A stretch of 64,000 bases of DNA from Christensenellaceae bacterium (GTDB lineage Bacteria > Bacillota > Clostridia > Christensenellales > UBA1750). Location: NCBI GenBank assembly GCA_031280685.1, contig JAITGM010000022.1:1-64000 (forward strand), in the 5' to 3' direction. Positions 35,726 through 45,668 of this stretch are shown here, one piece after another. Position numbers and translations under genes: made by a program. The first letter of the stretch is position 1, and every line of letters starts with the position of its first letter. Below the pieces are notes generated by a model, which saw only the letters and a program-made list of their open reading frames with translations, was not told where the DNA came from and ran no database searches.

Positions 35726-36904
35726 ATGAATAGGATTTATCTCGACAACGCGGCCACCACGAGAGTGCGCCCCGAGGTTCTGGAAGCCATTCTGCCCACG
35801 CTGCAGAACGACTTTGGCAACCCCTCGAGCGTGTACTCGACCGGCCGCGAGGCCAAGCGAAGGCTTGAGGAGGCCCGTGAAAAGGTCGCCAAGGCCCTGG
35901 GCGCGGCCAAGGAAGAGATTTACTTCACTTCGGGCGGCAGCGAAGCCGATAACTGGGCCATCAAGGGCGTGGCGCACAGGGCGGGTAAGGGCCACATCAT
36001 CACCAGCGCGATCGAGCACCACGCGGTGCTCCACACCTGCGAGACGCTGGCGAAGGAAGGCTTTGAGGTTAGCTACCTTCCGGTGGACGAGTTCGGCCTG
36101 ATCAGCCTGGAGGGGCTAGAAAAAGCCCTGCGGCCCGATACGATCCTGGTTTCGATCATGACCGCCAACAACGAGATCGGCACCATTGAGCCCATCGCCG
36201 AAATCGGCGCCCTCTGCAAGAGCAGGGGTATCCCCTTCCACACCGATGCCGTGCAGGCCATCGGCCACATGGCCATCGACGTCAAAGCCCAAAACATCGA
36301 CCTGCTCTCGCTCTCGGGCCACAAGATCGGCGCGCCAAAGGGCATCGGGGCGCTCTACGTCCGCAAGGGGCTGCGCCTGGCCAACCTCATCGACGGCGGC
36401 GGGCAGGAACGCTCCCGCAGGGCCGGAACCGAGAACATGCCCGGCATCGTGGCCCTTGGCACGGCCATCGAGTTGGCCGCCAAAGAGATGGGCGAGAGCG
36501 TCGGCAAAGAGAGCGAGCTGCGCGACTACCTCATCCAAAGCCTTTTAGAAAAGATCCCGGATGTCAGGCTCAACGGCCACCCGACGCTGCGGCTGCCGGG
36601 CAACGTCAACGTCTGCATTCGCTTCATCGAAGGCGAATCGCTCCTCCTGCTGCTCGATTTGGCGGGCATCGCGGCCTCGTCCGGCTCCGCCTGCACCTCG
36701 GGCTCGCTCGATCCATCGCACGTGCTGCTGGCCATCGGCCTGCCGCACGAGATAGCGCACGGCTCGTTGCGATTGACCCTCTCGAAGGAGAACACCAGGG
36801 AAGAAATCGACGCCACCGTGGAGGAACTCATCAAAATCGTCGAGCGGCTCCGGCAAATGTCGCCGCTCTTTAGCCAAGAAAAGGGAGGCGCTCAGCTTGT
36901 ATAG
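35726..36904 (+). CDS. iscS: Cysteine desulfurase
   Basis: PLP enzyme of 392 residues that takes sulfur from cysteine and passes it as persulfide to the IscU scaffold. Motifs are [10 protein letters not shown] at the N-terminus, [12 protein letters not shown], the catalytic lysine in [15 protein letters not shown], and the mobile active-site cysteine loop [17 protein letters not shown], the form seen in NifS/IscS rather than SufS. AGGAGG precedes the ATG. Its end overlaps the iscU start by a few bases. NifS of Clostridia is an equally good name. Confidence 0.95.
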   Translation: MNRIYLDNAATTRVRPEVLEAILPTLQNDFGNPSSVYSTGREAKRRLEEAREKVAKALGAAKEEIYFTSGGSEADNWAIKGVAHRAGKGHIITSAIEHHAVLHTCETLAKEGFEVSYLPVDEFGLISLEGLEKALRPDTILVSIMTANNEIGTIEPIAEIGALCKSRGIPFHTDAVQAIGHMAIDVKAQNIDLLSLSGHKIGAPKGIGALYVRKGLRLANLIDGGGQERSRRAGTENMPGIVALGTAIELAAKEMGESVGKESELRDYLIQSLLEKIPDVRLNGHPTLRLPGNVNVCIRFIEGESLLLLLDLAGIAASSGSACTSGSLDPSHVLLAIGLPHEIAHGSLRLTLSKENTREEIDATVEELIKIVERLRQMSPLFSQEKGGAQLV

Positions 36905-37322
36905 CGAAAAGGTCATGGATCACTTCATGCACCCGAGAAACGTGGGCGAAATCGAAAACGCTTCGGGTCAGGGCACTGTGGGCAACGCCAAGTGCGGCGA
37001 CATCATGCAAATGTTTTTGAAGATTGACGATAATGTGATTACCGACGTCAAGTTCAAGACCTTCGGCTGCGGCGCCGCGATCGCGACCAGCTCGATGGCC
37101 ACGGAATTGGTCATAGGCAAAACGATCAGCGAAGCGCTAAAGCTCACCAACGCAGCCGTGGCCGAAGCTTTGGATGGCCTGCCGCCCGTAAAGATGCACT
37201 GCTCGCTGCTGGCCGAGCAGGCCCTGAAAACCGCGCTGGAAGACTACTTCAACAAGAATAATATCCCCCTTCCCGAGGGCTTTTCCAAGCCCAATGTGGA
37301 CGAAGACGAGGATGAGGAGTAG
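36897..37322 (+). CDS. iscU: Fe-S cluster scaffold IscU/NifU
   Basis: Scaffold of 141 residues on which [2Fe-2S] and [4Fe-4S] clusters are built. The three cluster cysteines lie in [17 protein letters not shown] and MHCSLLAE, with the conserved Asp after the first. Translation starts at a TTG that overlaps the iscS stop, eight bases after AAGGGAGG. The C-terminal 15 residues are strongly acidic (NVDEDEDEE), a tail not usual for IscU and of unknown use. Confidence 0.95.
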   Translation: MYSEKVMDHFMHPRNVGEIENASGQGTVGNAKCGDIMQMFLKIDDNVITDVKFKTFGCGAAIATSSMATELVIGKTISEALKLTNAAVAEALDGLPPVKMHCSLLAEQALKTALEDYFNKNNIPLPEGFSKPNVDEDEDEE

Positions 37323-37325
37323 GCC

Positions 37326-38153
37326 ATGAACCTGCAGAGCGGCATCCCCCTTTCGAGCGGCTATGAGATGCCGATTTTGGGGCTCGGCGTGTTCAAGGCC
37401 CAGGGCGAAGAGGCCTACACCGCCGTACGCTGGGCGCTCGAAAATGGCTACCGCCACATCGACACGGCGGCCTATTACGGCAACGAAGAAGATGTGGGAA
37501 GGGCCGTTCGCGAGAGCGGCCTTCCCCGCGAGGAAATCTTCGTGACGACGAAGCTCTGGAACCAGCGCATTCGCGACCACGAGGAGGAAGCGGCCTTTGA
37601 AGAAAGCCTCCAAAAGCTCGATATCGGCTATATCGACCTTTTCTTGATCCATTGGCCCGTGCGCGAAGAAAATGGCTACCTGCGGGCCTGGCCACTGCTC
37701 GAAAAACTGCAAAGAGGCGGAAAATTGCGCTCCATTGGCGTTTCGAACTACAATATCCGCCATCTGGAGGAGCTTTTCCGCATCTGCGAGGTCAAACCCG
37801 CTGTAAACCAGGTCGAATGCCACCCCGAGCTTAGCCAGACCGAGCTTGCTCGGTTCTGCCAGCAAAACGGCGTCGTCTTTGAGCCCTGGAGCCCGCTTGG
37901 GCGGGGTAAGGTGCTGAGCGACCCCGTTTTGGCCGCCATCGCGGCCGCGCACGGCAAAAGCTCCGCACAAGTCGTGCTGCGCTGGGGGCTGCAGAGGGGC
38001 TTTGTGAACATCCCCAAGTCCATCCACAAGGAAAGGATTTTAGAAAATGCCGACCTGTTCGACTTTGAACTGAGCGCGGCCGAGATGGAGCGCATCTTTG
38101 CGCTGAACAAAAACGAGCGCATCGGTGCCGATCCAGAAACCTTCCCCTTTTAA
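37326..38153 (+). CDS. Aldo/keto reductase
   Basis: NADPH-dependent oxidoreductase of 275 residues with the (beta/alpha)8 AKR fold, resembling 2,5-diketo-gluconate reductases. The catalytic tetrad is visible: Asp in YRHIDTAAYYGNE, the following Tyr, Lys in VTTKLWNQ and His in LIHWPV. The cofactor-binding end includes IPKSIHKERILEN. It starts three bases after the iscU stop and ends at a strong terminator, so it shares the Fe-S operon, although AKRs contain no cluster. Its substrate is unknown. Confidence 0.92.
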   Translation: MNLQSGIPLSSGYEMPILGLGVFKAQGEEAYTAVRWALENGYRHIDTAAYYGNEEDVGRAVRESGLPREEIFVTTKLWNQRIRDHEEEAAFEESLQKLDIGYIDLFLIHWPVREENGYLRAWPLLEKLQRGGKLRSIGVSNYNIRHLEELFRICEVKPAVNQVECHPELSQTELARFCQQNGVVFEPWSPLGRGKVLSDPVLAAIAAAHGKSSAQVVLRWGLQRGFVNIPKSIHKERILENADLFDFELSAAEMERIFALNKNERIGADPETFPF

Positions 38154-38174
38154 GCCAAAAACGCAAGGCGAAGC

Positions 38175-38214
38175 CCCAAAAGGCCGGCCCGGAATTCCGG
38201 GCCGGCCTTTTGGG
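38175..38214. terminator. Bidirectional intrinsic terminator
   Basis: CCCAAAAGGCCGGCCCGG and its complement form a perfect 18-bp stem around AATT. The TTTTGGG on the right arm and CCCAAAA on the left let it work in both directions. It ends the isc/AKR transcript. Confidence 0.85.
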
Positions 38215-38448
38215 ATCACAGAAAATCGCCCTGCCCGCAATGTTAAAAAACATCGGCCAATTTATAAAAGAACAAGTAAAAATGTTGAAATATTAATATT
38301 AATGCTCTTTCAAAAATAGATAATCCTCTCTTATAAGCGCTTCGAACCCACGGGCCTTTAGATGATTTAACGCGCAATATAAAGGGTTTTTTATCAAATT
38401 CCATCGGAAGCTTGAGGATTTCGCCCCTCAAAGGTGAAATCGGGAGAA

Positions 38449-38493
38449 TTATTCTTAGCTTTCCTCCTTGACAGTTCGGTAACCTAAGAATAA
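38449..38493. promoter_or_regulatory. Inverted repeat at the sugar ABC promoter
   Basis: TTATTCTTAG (38449-38458) and CTAAGAATAA (38484-38493) are perfect 10-bp arms 25 bp apart. The right arm overlaps the -10 box, so a bound regulator, perhaps looping, could block the promoter. No regulator gene is adjacent. Confidence 0.5.
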
Positions 38494-38496
38494 CAT
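38468..38496 (+). promoter_or_regulatory. Sigma-A promoter of the sugar ABC operon
   Basis: TTGACA (38468-38473), a 17-bp spacer and TAACAT (38491-38496), 60 bases before the first permease. Confidence 0.7.
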
Positions 38497-38555
38497 AGAT
38501 TACACTTCCATAGATGATTGGGATGGATTTGAGAGCTTGAGGAGGAGGAAAAGGG

Positions 38556-39509
38556 ATGACCGCACAGTCTTTGGCCGGCTTGCGCAGGGCGCGCAGGAAT
38601 ATTTGGCGGGAGATCTACAACTACCGCTGGATCTACCTGATGATCATTCCCACACTGGTCTTCATCTTTTTGTTTAAATACGTGCCGATGTACGGCATCC
38701 AGCTCGCCTTTAAGAATTATAAGCTCGCTGGCATCGCCGCGAGCCCCTGGAACGACCTTGCCCACTTCAAATACATGATGAACGAGCCTGAGTTCCTGCC
38801 CGCGTTGCGCAACACGGTCGTGATTTCCTTCATGCGCATCCTGGTGGGCTTCCCCTTCCCGATCTTTTTGGCGCTGCTCATCAACGAGTGCTATACGCCG
38901 CGCTACCGCCGCGTTCTGCAAACGGTTTACACCTTCCCCCACTTCCTTTCGTGGGTGCTGCTGGCCGGCATCATGCTCAACCTGCTGGGCTCGACGGGCA
39001 TGGTGCGCAAAGTGGTCATGATCATCAACCCCGAGATGGGCCAGAATTGGAACTTCCTCTACGACGGGAACATCTACCGCTGGGTGCTGGTTCTTTCCGA
39101 CGTGTGGAAGGAGGCCGGCTGGGGCACGATCATCTACCTGGCCGCGATTTCCGGCATCGACCAATCCCTTTACGAGGCCGCTGTGATCGACGGCTGCAAC
39201 CGCTGGCACAAGATCCTCTACATTACCCTGCCGGGCATCGTGAGCATGATCTCAATCCAGTTCGTGCTGCGCGTGGGCTACATCATGGAGGGTGGCTTCG
39301 ACCAGGTTTTTAACACCTACACCCCGCCCGTGTATGAAAAGGGCGACATTATCGACACCTACATATACAGAATCTCGTTTGTGCGCACCTCGGGCGTGGA
39401 CTTGGGCTTTTCCACCGCCGTTGGCCTGTTTAAGAACGTCATCAACTTCATCATGATGCTCTCGGGCAACCTCTTCGTGCGCTCGCTTGGCCAGGAAGCC
39501 GTTCTGTAA
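38556..39509 (+). CDS. Carbohydrate ABC transporter permease, LplB type
   Basis: Membrane subunit of 317 residues, six predicted helices. The N-terminal RNIWREIYNYRWIYLMIIPTLVFIFLFKYVPMYGI-like segment (basic stretch, TM1, then KYVPMYG) and the EAA loop ISGIDQSLYEAAVIDGCNRW are typical of the LplB/YteP group, which import oligosaccharides derived from pectin and other plant polymers. GAGGAGG is upstream. It forms a dimer with the next gene's product. No ATPase gene is in the operon, so a shared MsmX-like ATPase elsewhere must energise it. Confidence 0.92.
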   Translation: MTAQSLAGLRRARRNIWREIYNYRWIYLMIIPTLVFIFLFKYVPMYGIQLAFKNYKLAGIAASPWNDLAHFKYMMNEPEFLPALRNTVVISFMRILVGFPFPIFLALLINECYTPRYRRVLQTVYTFPHFLSWVLLAGIMLNLLGSTGMVRKVVMIINPEMGQNWNFLYDGNIYRWVLVLSDVWKEAGWGTIIYLAAISGIDQSLYEAAVIDGCNRWHKILYITLPGIVSMISIQFVLRVGYIMEGGFDQVFNTYTPPVYEKGDIIDTYIYRISFVRTSGVDLGFSTAVGLFKNVINFIMMLSGNLFVRSLGQEAVL

Positions 39510-39522
39510 GGAGGGAAGAAAG

Positions 39523-40446
39523 ATGGCACAAACCGCAATCACCAAGTCTGTGACCGACAGGGTTCTAAAAGAGAATCGCATCCGACGCTTTGGCGCCATT
39601 GATTTCGTCATCCTGTTGTTTTTGAGCCTTTGGGGGCTGCTCATCCTTTATCCCTTCTATAACGCCGTGCTGGTTTCCATCGTGCCAAACACGGTCTACC
39701 AGCGCTATCAGGGCTTCATGCTCCTGCCGCCCGCGGTCACCTGGGATTCCTACGCCTTCACCTTCAAAAACTCCCTCATCTGGACGGGTTACCGCACCAC
39801 CCTCGCCGTAACCGTGCTGGGCACCGCCTACAACATGGCCATGACCATCCTCTGCGGCTACGCGCTAACCAAAACCGCCATGCCGGGCATCAAGGTCATG
39901 CGCTTTTTGCTGGTTTTCACCATGTGGTTCTCGGGCGGGCTGATCCCCTACTACCTGCAGATTAAGAACCTGCACCTGACCGATAATCTCCTCGTCATGG
40001 TGTTGCCCATGGGCGTCAATTTGATGTATCTGCTCATCATTTCAGATAATTTCCGCTCCATCCCGGCTTCGCTCGAGGAATCGGCCAAGATCGACGGCGC
40101 AAACGACTGGACGGTCCTCATCCGCATCATCCTGCCCCTTTGCCTGCCGCTGCTGGCCACCTTTACGCTCTATTACGCCGTCGAGCGCTGGAATGAATGG
40201 TACCACGCCATGCTCTTCATCAAGACCTCGAGCAAGTGGCCGCTGCAAAACGTGCTGCGCACCATCATCAACGATGTCAACATGCTCGCCACAATGAACA
40301 TCCCCGGCCAGGTCAGGCCGGACGTGCAGGGCGATTCCATCAAGATGAGCTCCATCGTCGTTTCGATGCTGCCCATGATGTGCCTCTACCCCTTCCTGCA
40401 GCGCTACTTCCTTTCGGGCCTCACCCTCGGCGCCGTGAAGGAATAG
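39523..40446 (+). CDS. Carbohydrate ABC transporter permease, LplC type
   Basis: Second membrane subunit, 307 residues, with FLSLWGLLILYPFYNAVLVSI as TM1, the EAA loop SIPASLEESAKIDGANDW and the family end YPFLQRYFLSGLTLGAVKE, which is nearly invariant in LplC/YtcP proteins. The track's ORF starts within the previous gene. ATG 39523, after GGAGGG, is the natural start, 13 bases past the first permease. Confidence 0.93.
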   Translation: MAQTAITKSVTDRVLKENRIRRFGAIDFVILLFLSLWGLLILYPFYNAVLVSIVPNTVYQRYQGFMLLPPAVTWDSYAFTFKNSLIWTGYRTTLAVTVLGTAYNMAMTILCGYALTKTAMPGIKVMRFLLVFTMWFSGGLIPYYLQIKNLHLTDNLLVMVLPMGVNLMYLLIISDNFRSIPASLEESAKIDGANDWTVLIRIILPLCLPLLATFTLYYAVERWNEWYHAMLFIKTSSKWPLQNVLRTIINDVNMLATMNIPGQVRPDVQGDSIKMSSIVVSMLPMMCLYPFLQRYFLSGLTLGAVKE

Positions 40447-40512
40447 CCTTCCCCCCTTTTTTCGCCCCTTATGAAGGGAACCCCTTTTTTAGATACCGAG
40501 AGGAGGAGAATC

Positions 40513-42192
40513 ATGAAAAGATTGTTGACCTTGGGCCTGGCGCTCTTGCTCGTGCTGAGCATGGCGGCCTGCCAATCCCCGTCGCCCGGTGGCGAGCCCA
40601 CGGCGGCCCCGGCGACCGATAAGCCGGCGACCAGCGCCCCGGCCACCGGCGACGCGACCGAAGCCCCGGCAGCCGGCCCGGACTACAGCACCCCGCTGAC
40701 GGTTTCAATGAACGTGCTCAACGCCGAAAAGAATGGCATCGACGTGCGGCATGAGATCGTCAAAGAGATCTTCAACCTGAGCTTTGACTATGTTCCCATC
40801 GACTGGAGCGACTGGAACACGAAGATTTCGACCTGGGTCGCCACTGACGATGCCCCCGACCTGATTTGGTGGGATCTTAAGGGCGCGCAGGCCCAGCAGT
40901 TCGCCGATTGGGCCCGCCAGGGCGCCTTCGCCCCGCTGGACGCGCAATACTTCAGCGAAAGCCGCCCTAACCTCAAGCAGACCTACGATACCTCCAAGTC
41001 AATCGATGCGCTGAGCGTTGATGGCACCCTGTATGCCTGGCCTGCGATGCGCGCTAACTCCCCCGAGGCGCAGAACTGCTATACCTCGCACTGGTCCTAT
41101 CGCAGGGACTGGGCGAGGGCGGTCGGCCTGTATAAGGAGGGCGATATCTACACCTGGGATGAGTGGATAGCCCTGCTCACCGCCATCCGCGATCAGGATC
41201 CCGGCGGAAACAAGGACGCCAACGCGGTTTTGGTCATGCCTACCTGGGGCTTCCCGCACGCTGCTGCCTTGTTCATCGGCCCGCCCGCAGCGGAAGGCAA
41301 CGAAACCAGCTCCTACATCAAGGACGCCAGCGGCAAGTATATTTGGCCCTGCGCAACCGAGGATTTCAAAAAGGGCGTCAAGATCACCTACGACATGTAC
41401 CAGCAAGGCCTGATCTACAAGGATAATATCCTGTTCAACGCCTCAGAAGCCGAGAACATGATCAAGTCGGGCTTGGCCTTTGCCAACTACAACGTCACCG
41501 GCTCCCTCAATGCCTGGACCGACACCATGATCACGGATGGCGTCATCAAAGAGCGCTCTGATTTTGGTATCGCAATCGTTCAGGCTTGGGATGGCAACTG
41601 GTACATGACCCAGACCGAGGATTACTGGACCGTCACCGCCATGAGCCACAAAATCAGCGAAGAGAAAATCAATCGCGTTTTGGACTTCTGGGAGTATCTG
41701 CACACCACAGACGGCATGCGGATGCGTACCTGGGGCCGCGAGGGCGTGGACTTTGAAGTCACCGGGCCGGATCCCGTGGATGTGAAGATCCTCTGGCCCT
41801 TCGATGAAAGCCTGCAGGCCTATATCAACCCCTTCACCAATATTTCTGAGTTTGGCGAATCGAACGCGGCCTGCGGCAGCAAGATCAACTCCCTCCTCAT
41901 CGGGCCGGATGCCATTCCCTACATGTTCGAGGAACGCAACAGGCTCTGGAGCACCATGGGCGCGGGCGAAATTCCCGTGGTCATCAAGGAATTCGACTAT
42001 GACGTTTCCTTCGGCTCCGCCCCGAACAAAGACAAGAATGGTTCCTTCGGCTCCACCTCGAAAGAAAAGCTGGTCGCCCTGCTGGCACAGCCCGGTATCG
42101 ACATCGAGGCCGAGTGGGATAAGGTCGTTGCCTCCATGATGCCCGAAGTGCAAAAGGTTCTGGACGAACTCAACAACGGCGAGCTTAAGTAA
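40513..42192 (+). CDS. Carbohydrate-binding lipoprotein of ABC transporter
   Basis: Extracellular binding protein of 559 residues in the large LplA/YtcQ group of family-1 binding proteins. The signal peptide ends in MAAC (Cys20) followed by a Pro/Thr/Ala linker of about 40 residues. The mature part shows STWVATDDAPDLIWWD, typical of the first lobe, and Trp-rich stretches (YWTVTAMSHKI, RLWSTMGAGEIP) that would stack on sugars. The start at 40513 lies after AGGAGGAG. No glycoside hydrolase is nearby, so the substrate is unknown. Confidence 0.9.
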   Translation: MKRLLTLGLALLLVLSMAACQSPSPGGEPTAAPATDKPATSAPATGDATEAPAAGPDYSTPLTVSMNVLNAEKNGIDVRHEIVKEIFNLSFDYVPIDWSDWNTKISTWVATDDAPDLIWWDLKGAQAQQFADWARQGAFAPLDAQYFSESRPNLKQTYDTSKSIDALSVDGTLYAWPAMRANSPEAQNCYTSHWSYRRDWARAVGLYKEGDIYTWDEWIALLTAIRDQDPGGNKDANAVLVMPTWGFPHAAALFIGPPAAEGNETSSYIKDASGKYIWPCATEDFKKGVKITYDMYQQGLIYKDNILFNASEAENMIKSGLAFANYNVTGSLNAWTDTMITDGVIKERSDFGIAIVQAWDGNWYMTQTEDYWTVTAMSHKISEEKINRVLDFWEYLHTTDGMRMRTWGREGVDFEVTGPDPVDVKILWPFDESLQAYINPFTNISEFGESNAACGSKINSLLIGPDAIPYMFEERNRLWSTMGAGEIPVVIKEFDYDVSFGSAPNKDKNGSFGSTSKEKLVALLAQPGIDIEAEWDKVVASMMPEVQKVLDELNNGELK

Positions 42193-42224
42193 GCTTCCGA
42201 ATTCGGTGAAAACGATCCCCTCCT

Positions 42225-42256
42225 GGCCCCAAAGCTATGCTTTGGGGCCCGTTTTA
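42225..42256 (+). terminator. Terminator of sugar ABC operon
   Basis: GGCCCCAAAGC and GCTTTGGGGCC form a perfect 11-bp stem with a TAT loop, then CGTTTTAT. It lies 33 bases past the binding-protein stop. Confidence 0.85.
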
Positions 42257-42615
42257 TGCAGCTCCGTCGCTTCGCGGGGCACGTTGCCCTCCGCGCAACC
42301 CCAACTGGATGCCTCTCACACTTTATTCCACCCCAAGCGGGGAAGCAACTTCCCCGCACCCCTTCAGGGATGGGCCTAGGGCAATTCTCGCTTCGCGAAA
42401 CGCTGTTTTAGGCCTAACAAACTCTTCGAGCCCGCCGCCTGCGGGCGGGATTTAACCACACGAAGCGTCTAGCGAACGAAAGCGAGATTAAATCGGCCTG
42501 AATCCACAAAAAAACGCCGCCCTTGCCAGTTGCGCAGCCATGGCATGCGGCGGCAAGCTCAGCGATGGTGCACGAGTTACGCCCTCGGGGGGCGGGCCCG
42601 GAAGTTCCTACCGGG

Positions 42616-42679
42616 GGCGGCTGCATAAAGGCTCAGGCCGACCCCACAGGTTCGAAGCCTGAGCCTTTATGCAGCCGCC
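42616..42679. terminator. Long hairpin with 22-bp perfect arms
   Basis: GGCGGCTGCATAAAGGCTCAGG and its complement surround a 20-base loop. It lies between converging operons, so it may be a bidirectional terminator, but no T-run follows either arm. The loop contains GGTTCGAAG, a tRNA T-arm-like string. Confidence 0.5.
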
Positions 42680-42811
42680 AGCCGCGCGACGCGCGGCGCC
42701 CGCCCATTGGCGCGCTCGCGGAAGCGAGCCCGCCTTCGTTCCCTTGCCCCCCTCAGCGACGAAACGGATCGCGCCGGGAAGCTTTATTCCCAGAAGCGAG
42801 CCAAAATCGGC

Positions 42812-43990
42812 CTAGAATGGAGCCTTTTGAATGCGTTCCATGGCTTCGAGCACGGCCTCGCGCTCGCCGAAGGCGGTCAGCCGCAAGTAGCCTTCGCCCA
42901 TCTTGCCAAAGCCCGCGCCCGGCGTGCCCACGATCTGCAGATCATTGAGCAGGTAATCGAAATAGGCCCAGGATTTCAGGCCATTCGGGCACTTCAGCCA
43001 GATATAGGGCGACTGGGAACCACCAAAGTACTTCGTGAAGGAGCCGATGGCCTTGCCCATGATGGCCGCGTTCTCTTTATAAAAGGCGATGGCCTCCATG
43101 CACTGGGCATAGCCCTCCTTGCCAAAGGCAGCCTCGGCGCCGCGCTGCACCGGGTAGGAAACACCGTTGAACTTGGTGGCCTGGCGGCGCAGCCAAAGCG
43201 CGCCGATGCTCTGCCCGCCGCGGGAAAGCTCCTTGGGGATGATGGTATAGCCGCAGCGCACGCCGGTGAACCCAGCGGTCTTTGACATGGAGCACATCTC
43301 GACCGCGCAAGTGCGCGCACCTTCGATCGAGAAGATGCTGCGCGGCAGGGCGGGATCTGAAATAAAGGCCTCGTAGGCAGCGTCATAGAGGATGACAGCG
43401 CCCTGATCATTCGCGTAATCGACCCAAGCCTTCAAGCCTTCCCTGGTGTAGACCGCGCCGGTCGGGTTGTTGGGCGAGCAAAGGTAGATAATGTCTGCCC
43501 GCACGCTCGGATCCGGCAAGGGCAGGAAGCCGTTTTCTTCGCTTCCGTTCATGTAGAGGATGCGGCGGCCGCTCATGAGATTGGAGTCGAGATAGACCGG
43601 GTAGACCGGATCCGGCATCAAAACCGCGTTGTCCACATCGAAAATATCGCCAAAATTACCCGCGTCGGACTTCGCTCCGTCGTTGACGTAGACCTCTGAA
43701 GGGTCAGTCCGAACCCCCAGGGTGGCGTAGTAGGCGGCGATGGCCTCGCGGAGGAAGTCATAACCCTCATAGGGCGGGTAGCCCCTGAAGCCCTGCTTTT
43801 GGCCAAGCTCGGCAGCGGCCTTTTGCATGGCTTCGACCACGACGGGCGCGAGCGGGCCCGACACATCGCCGATGCCCATGCGCAGCACCTTCTTGCCGGG
43901 GTTTGCCTTAACGTAGTCGCTCGTGCGCTTGCCGACCTCGGCAAAGAGGTAGTTTTGGGGCATCTTCTCGAAGTTTGTGTTGATCTTCAT
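42812..43990 (-). CDS. dapL: LL-diaminopimelate aminotransferase
   Basis: PLP enzyme of 392 residues that makes LL-diaminopimelate directly from tetrahydrodipicolinate and glutamate, a short cut to lysine and peptidoglycan. Family marks are VGKRTSDYVKANPGKKVLRMGIGDVS at the N-terminus, FRGYPPYEGYDFLREAIA, LCSPNNPTGAVYT, LYDAAYEAFI and the lysine motif CSMSKTAGFTGVRCGY. It is the last gene of the long nitrogen operon, 26 bases after pyrG, which suits its use of glutamate as amino donor. Confidence 0.95.
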   Translation of the reverse strand: MKINTNFEKMPQNYLFAEVGKRTSDYVKANPGKKVLRMGIGDVSGPLAPVVVEAMQKAAAELGQKQGFRGYPPYEGYDFLREAIAAYYATLGVRTDPSEVYVNDGAKSDAGNFGDIFDVDNAVLMPDPVYPVYLDSNLMSGRRILYMNGSEENGFLPLPDPSVRADIIYLCSPNNPTGAVYTREGLKAWVDYANDQGAVILYDAAYEAFISDPALPRSIFSIEGARTCAVEMCSMSKTAGFTGVRCGYTIIPKELSRGGQSIGALWLRRQATKFNGVSYPVQRGAEAAFGKEGYAQCMEAIAFYKENAAIMGKAIGSFTKYFGGSQSPYIWLKCPNGLKSWAYFDYLLNDLQIVGTPGAGFGKMGEGYLRLTAFGEREAVLEAMERIQKAPF

Positions 43991-44016
43991 GCGCGGAATC
44001 CTCCTAATTTGGGGTT

Positions 44017-45612
44017 TTACTCCTCAAGCGTGGCCTGAATGAAGGCCCTAAAGAGCGGATGCGCCCGGTTGGGGCGGGATTTGAACTCGGGGTGGTATTG
44101 CACCCCTACGAAGAAGCGCTGCCCGGGCAGCTCAATGGCTTCGACCAGGCGGCCATCGGGCGAAAGGCCGCTCAAGAGCATGCCGTGCTTGGTCATTTCC
44201 TCGCGGTAGTCGTTGTTGAACTCGTAGCGGTGGCGGTGGCGCTCGGCGATGAGGGGCAGGCCGTAGGCTTCCGCCATCCTGGAGCCAGGCGCGATGGCGC
44301 AGGGGTAGGCGCCCAGGCGCATGGTGCCGCCCTTGGGCAGGTTGCCCTGTTGGTCGGGCATCAGGTCGATCACGCTGCGCAGGCCGTTTTCGGCGAACTC
44401 GCTCGAGTTTGCGTCAGGCATGTTCAGCACGTGGCGGGCAAACTCGATCACCGCGATTTGCAGCCCCAGGCAGATGCCCAGGTAGGGGGTTTTGTTTTCC
44501 CTCGCGTAGCGCGCCGCCAGGATCATCCCCTCGATGCCGCGCTCGCCAAAGCCGCCGGGCACCAGGATGCCATCGCAAGAGGCCAAAATCTCGCCCACGT
44601 TCGCCGGGCTGATCTCCTCCGCGTCGATCCAGTCGATCTCGACCGTGGCCGCGTTTTCGTAGCCCGCGTGCTGCAGCGCCTCCGCGACCGAAAGGTAGGC
44701 GTCGTGCAACTTGATGTACTTGCCCACCAAGGCGATTTTTACGCTCTTGCTGCGCGCGCGGATGCGGCCGAGCATGTCGTACCAATCGCTCAAATCGGGG
44801 CCCTTGTTGGTCAGGCCAAGCTCGCGCAGCACGTTGCGCGCAAGGCCGGCGTCTTCGAGCATGATGGGGCACTCATAGAGCACCGGCAGGGTGATGTTGG
44901 GAATGACGCAATCTGGCTTGACGTTGCAAAACAGCGAGATCTTGCGCACAATATCGTCCTGCAGGGGCTCATCGCAGCGGGCCACGATGATATCGGGGAA
45001 GATGCCCATGGCCTGCAGCTCCCTGACCGAATGCTGCGTGGGCTTGGATTTATATTCGCCGCTCGATTTGATGTAGGGCACCAGGGTGACGTGGATGAAA
45101 AGGCAGTTATCGCGGCCATGCTCGATCGCCACCTGGCGGATTGCCTCTAAAAAGGGCTGGCTCTCGATATCGCCAATGGTGCCGCCCAGCTCGGTTAGAA
45201 CGATCTCCGCACCCGATCGCTCGGCCACGGAATGGATAAAGCCCTTGATCTCGTTGGTGATGTGCGGAATGACCTGCACGGTTTCGCCCAGAAACTCTCC
45301 GCTTCTTTCCTTCGTGAGGACGTTCCAATAGACCTTGCCCATGGTCAGGTTCGAGAACGTGTTGAGGTCTTCATCGATGAAGCGCTCATAGTGGCCAAGG
45401 TCGAGGTCGGTTTCCGCGCCATCCTCGGTGACGAAGACTTCCCCGTGCTGATAAGGGCTCATGGTGCCCGGATCGACGTTGATGTAGGGGTCGAGCTTCT
45501 GCGCGCTGACCTTGAAGCCGCGGGCCTTGAGCAGCCTGCCCAGCGAAGCTGCCGTGATTCCCTTGCCCAGGCCCGAAACGACGCCGCCAGTTATGAAGAT
45601 GTACTTCACCAT
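44017..45612 (-). CDS. pyrG: CTP synthase
   Basis: Enzyme of 531 residues that aminates UTP to CTP with ammonia from glutamine. The synthetase domain begins [23 protein letters not shown] (P-loop). The glutaminase domain carries [17 protein letters not shown] with the nucleophile Cys and [10 protein letters not shown] with the catalytic His/Glu. I cut the track's ORF by 61 codons to ATG 45612, nine bases after AGGAGG. It stands between the ANTAR regulator and dapL in the nitrogen operon. Confidence 0.97.
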   Translation of the reverse strand: MVKYIFITGGVVSGLGKGITAASLGRLLKARGFKVSAQKLDPYINVDPGTMSPYQHGEVFVTEDGAETDLDLGHYERFIDEDLNTFSNLTMGKVYWNVLTKERSGEFLGETVQVIPHITNEIKGFIHSVAERSGAEIVLTELGGTIGDIESQPFLEAIRQVAIEHGRDNCLFIHVTLVPYIKSSGEYKSKPTQHSVRELQAMGIFPDIIVARCDEPLQDDIVRKISLFCNVKPDCVIPNITLPVLYECPIMLEDAGLARNVLRELGLTNKGPDLSDWYDMLGRIRARSKSVKIALVGKYIKLHDAYLSVAEALQHAGYENAATVEIDWIDAEEISPANVGEILASCDGILVPGGFGERGIEGMILAARYARENKTPYLGICLGLQIAVIEFARHVLNMPDANSSEFAENGLRSVIDLMPDQQGNLPKGGTMRLGAYPCAIAPGSRMAEAYGLPLIAERHRHRYEFNNDYREEMTKHGMLLSGLSPDGRLVEAIELPGQRFFVGVQYHPEFKSRPNRAHPLFRAFIQATLEE

Positions 45613-45668
45613 TACCCCGAGTCCTCCTTCGAAATTCCCTTGTTTAAAGATAAAGATCAGGCAGAGCC

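Larger units (their letters stand above)
38215..38555 (+). promoter_or_regulatory. AT-rich control region of the sugar ABC operon
   Basis: This 340-base gap is strikingly AT-rich for the window (for example AATATTAATATTAAT near 38287) and has no convincing gene. It contains the promoter and inverted repeat listed separately. High AT suggests a regulatory region or foreign origin. Confidence 0.6.
42193..42811. other. Gene-free region between convergent transcripts
   Basis: These 620 bases hold two strong hairpins, listed separately, and a smaller one (CCCGCC/GGCGGG, 42431-42449) followed by ATTTAA. I see no gene, tRNA or insertion sequence. Short ORFs in the track here lack ribosome sites. 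Confidence 0.55.

Noticed and set aside
42638-42657. tRNA-like T-arm string (GGTTCGAAG)
   Set aside because: No acceptor, D or anticodon arms can be built around it; it is simply the loop of a long hairpin. A similar string near 38345 on minus also fails.
44059-45150. 363-residue ORF opposite pyrG
   Set aside because: Shadow of the CTP synthase coding strand with no RBS or family motif.
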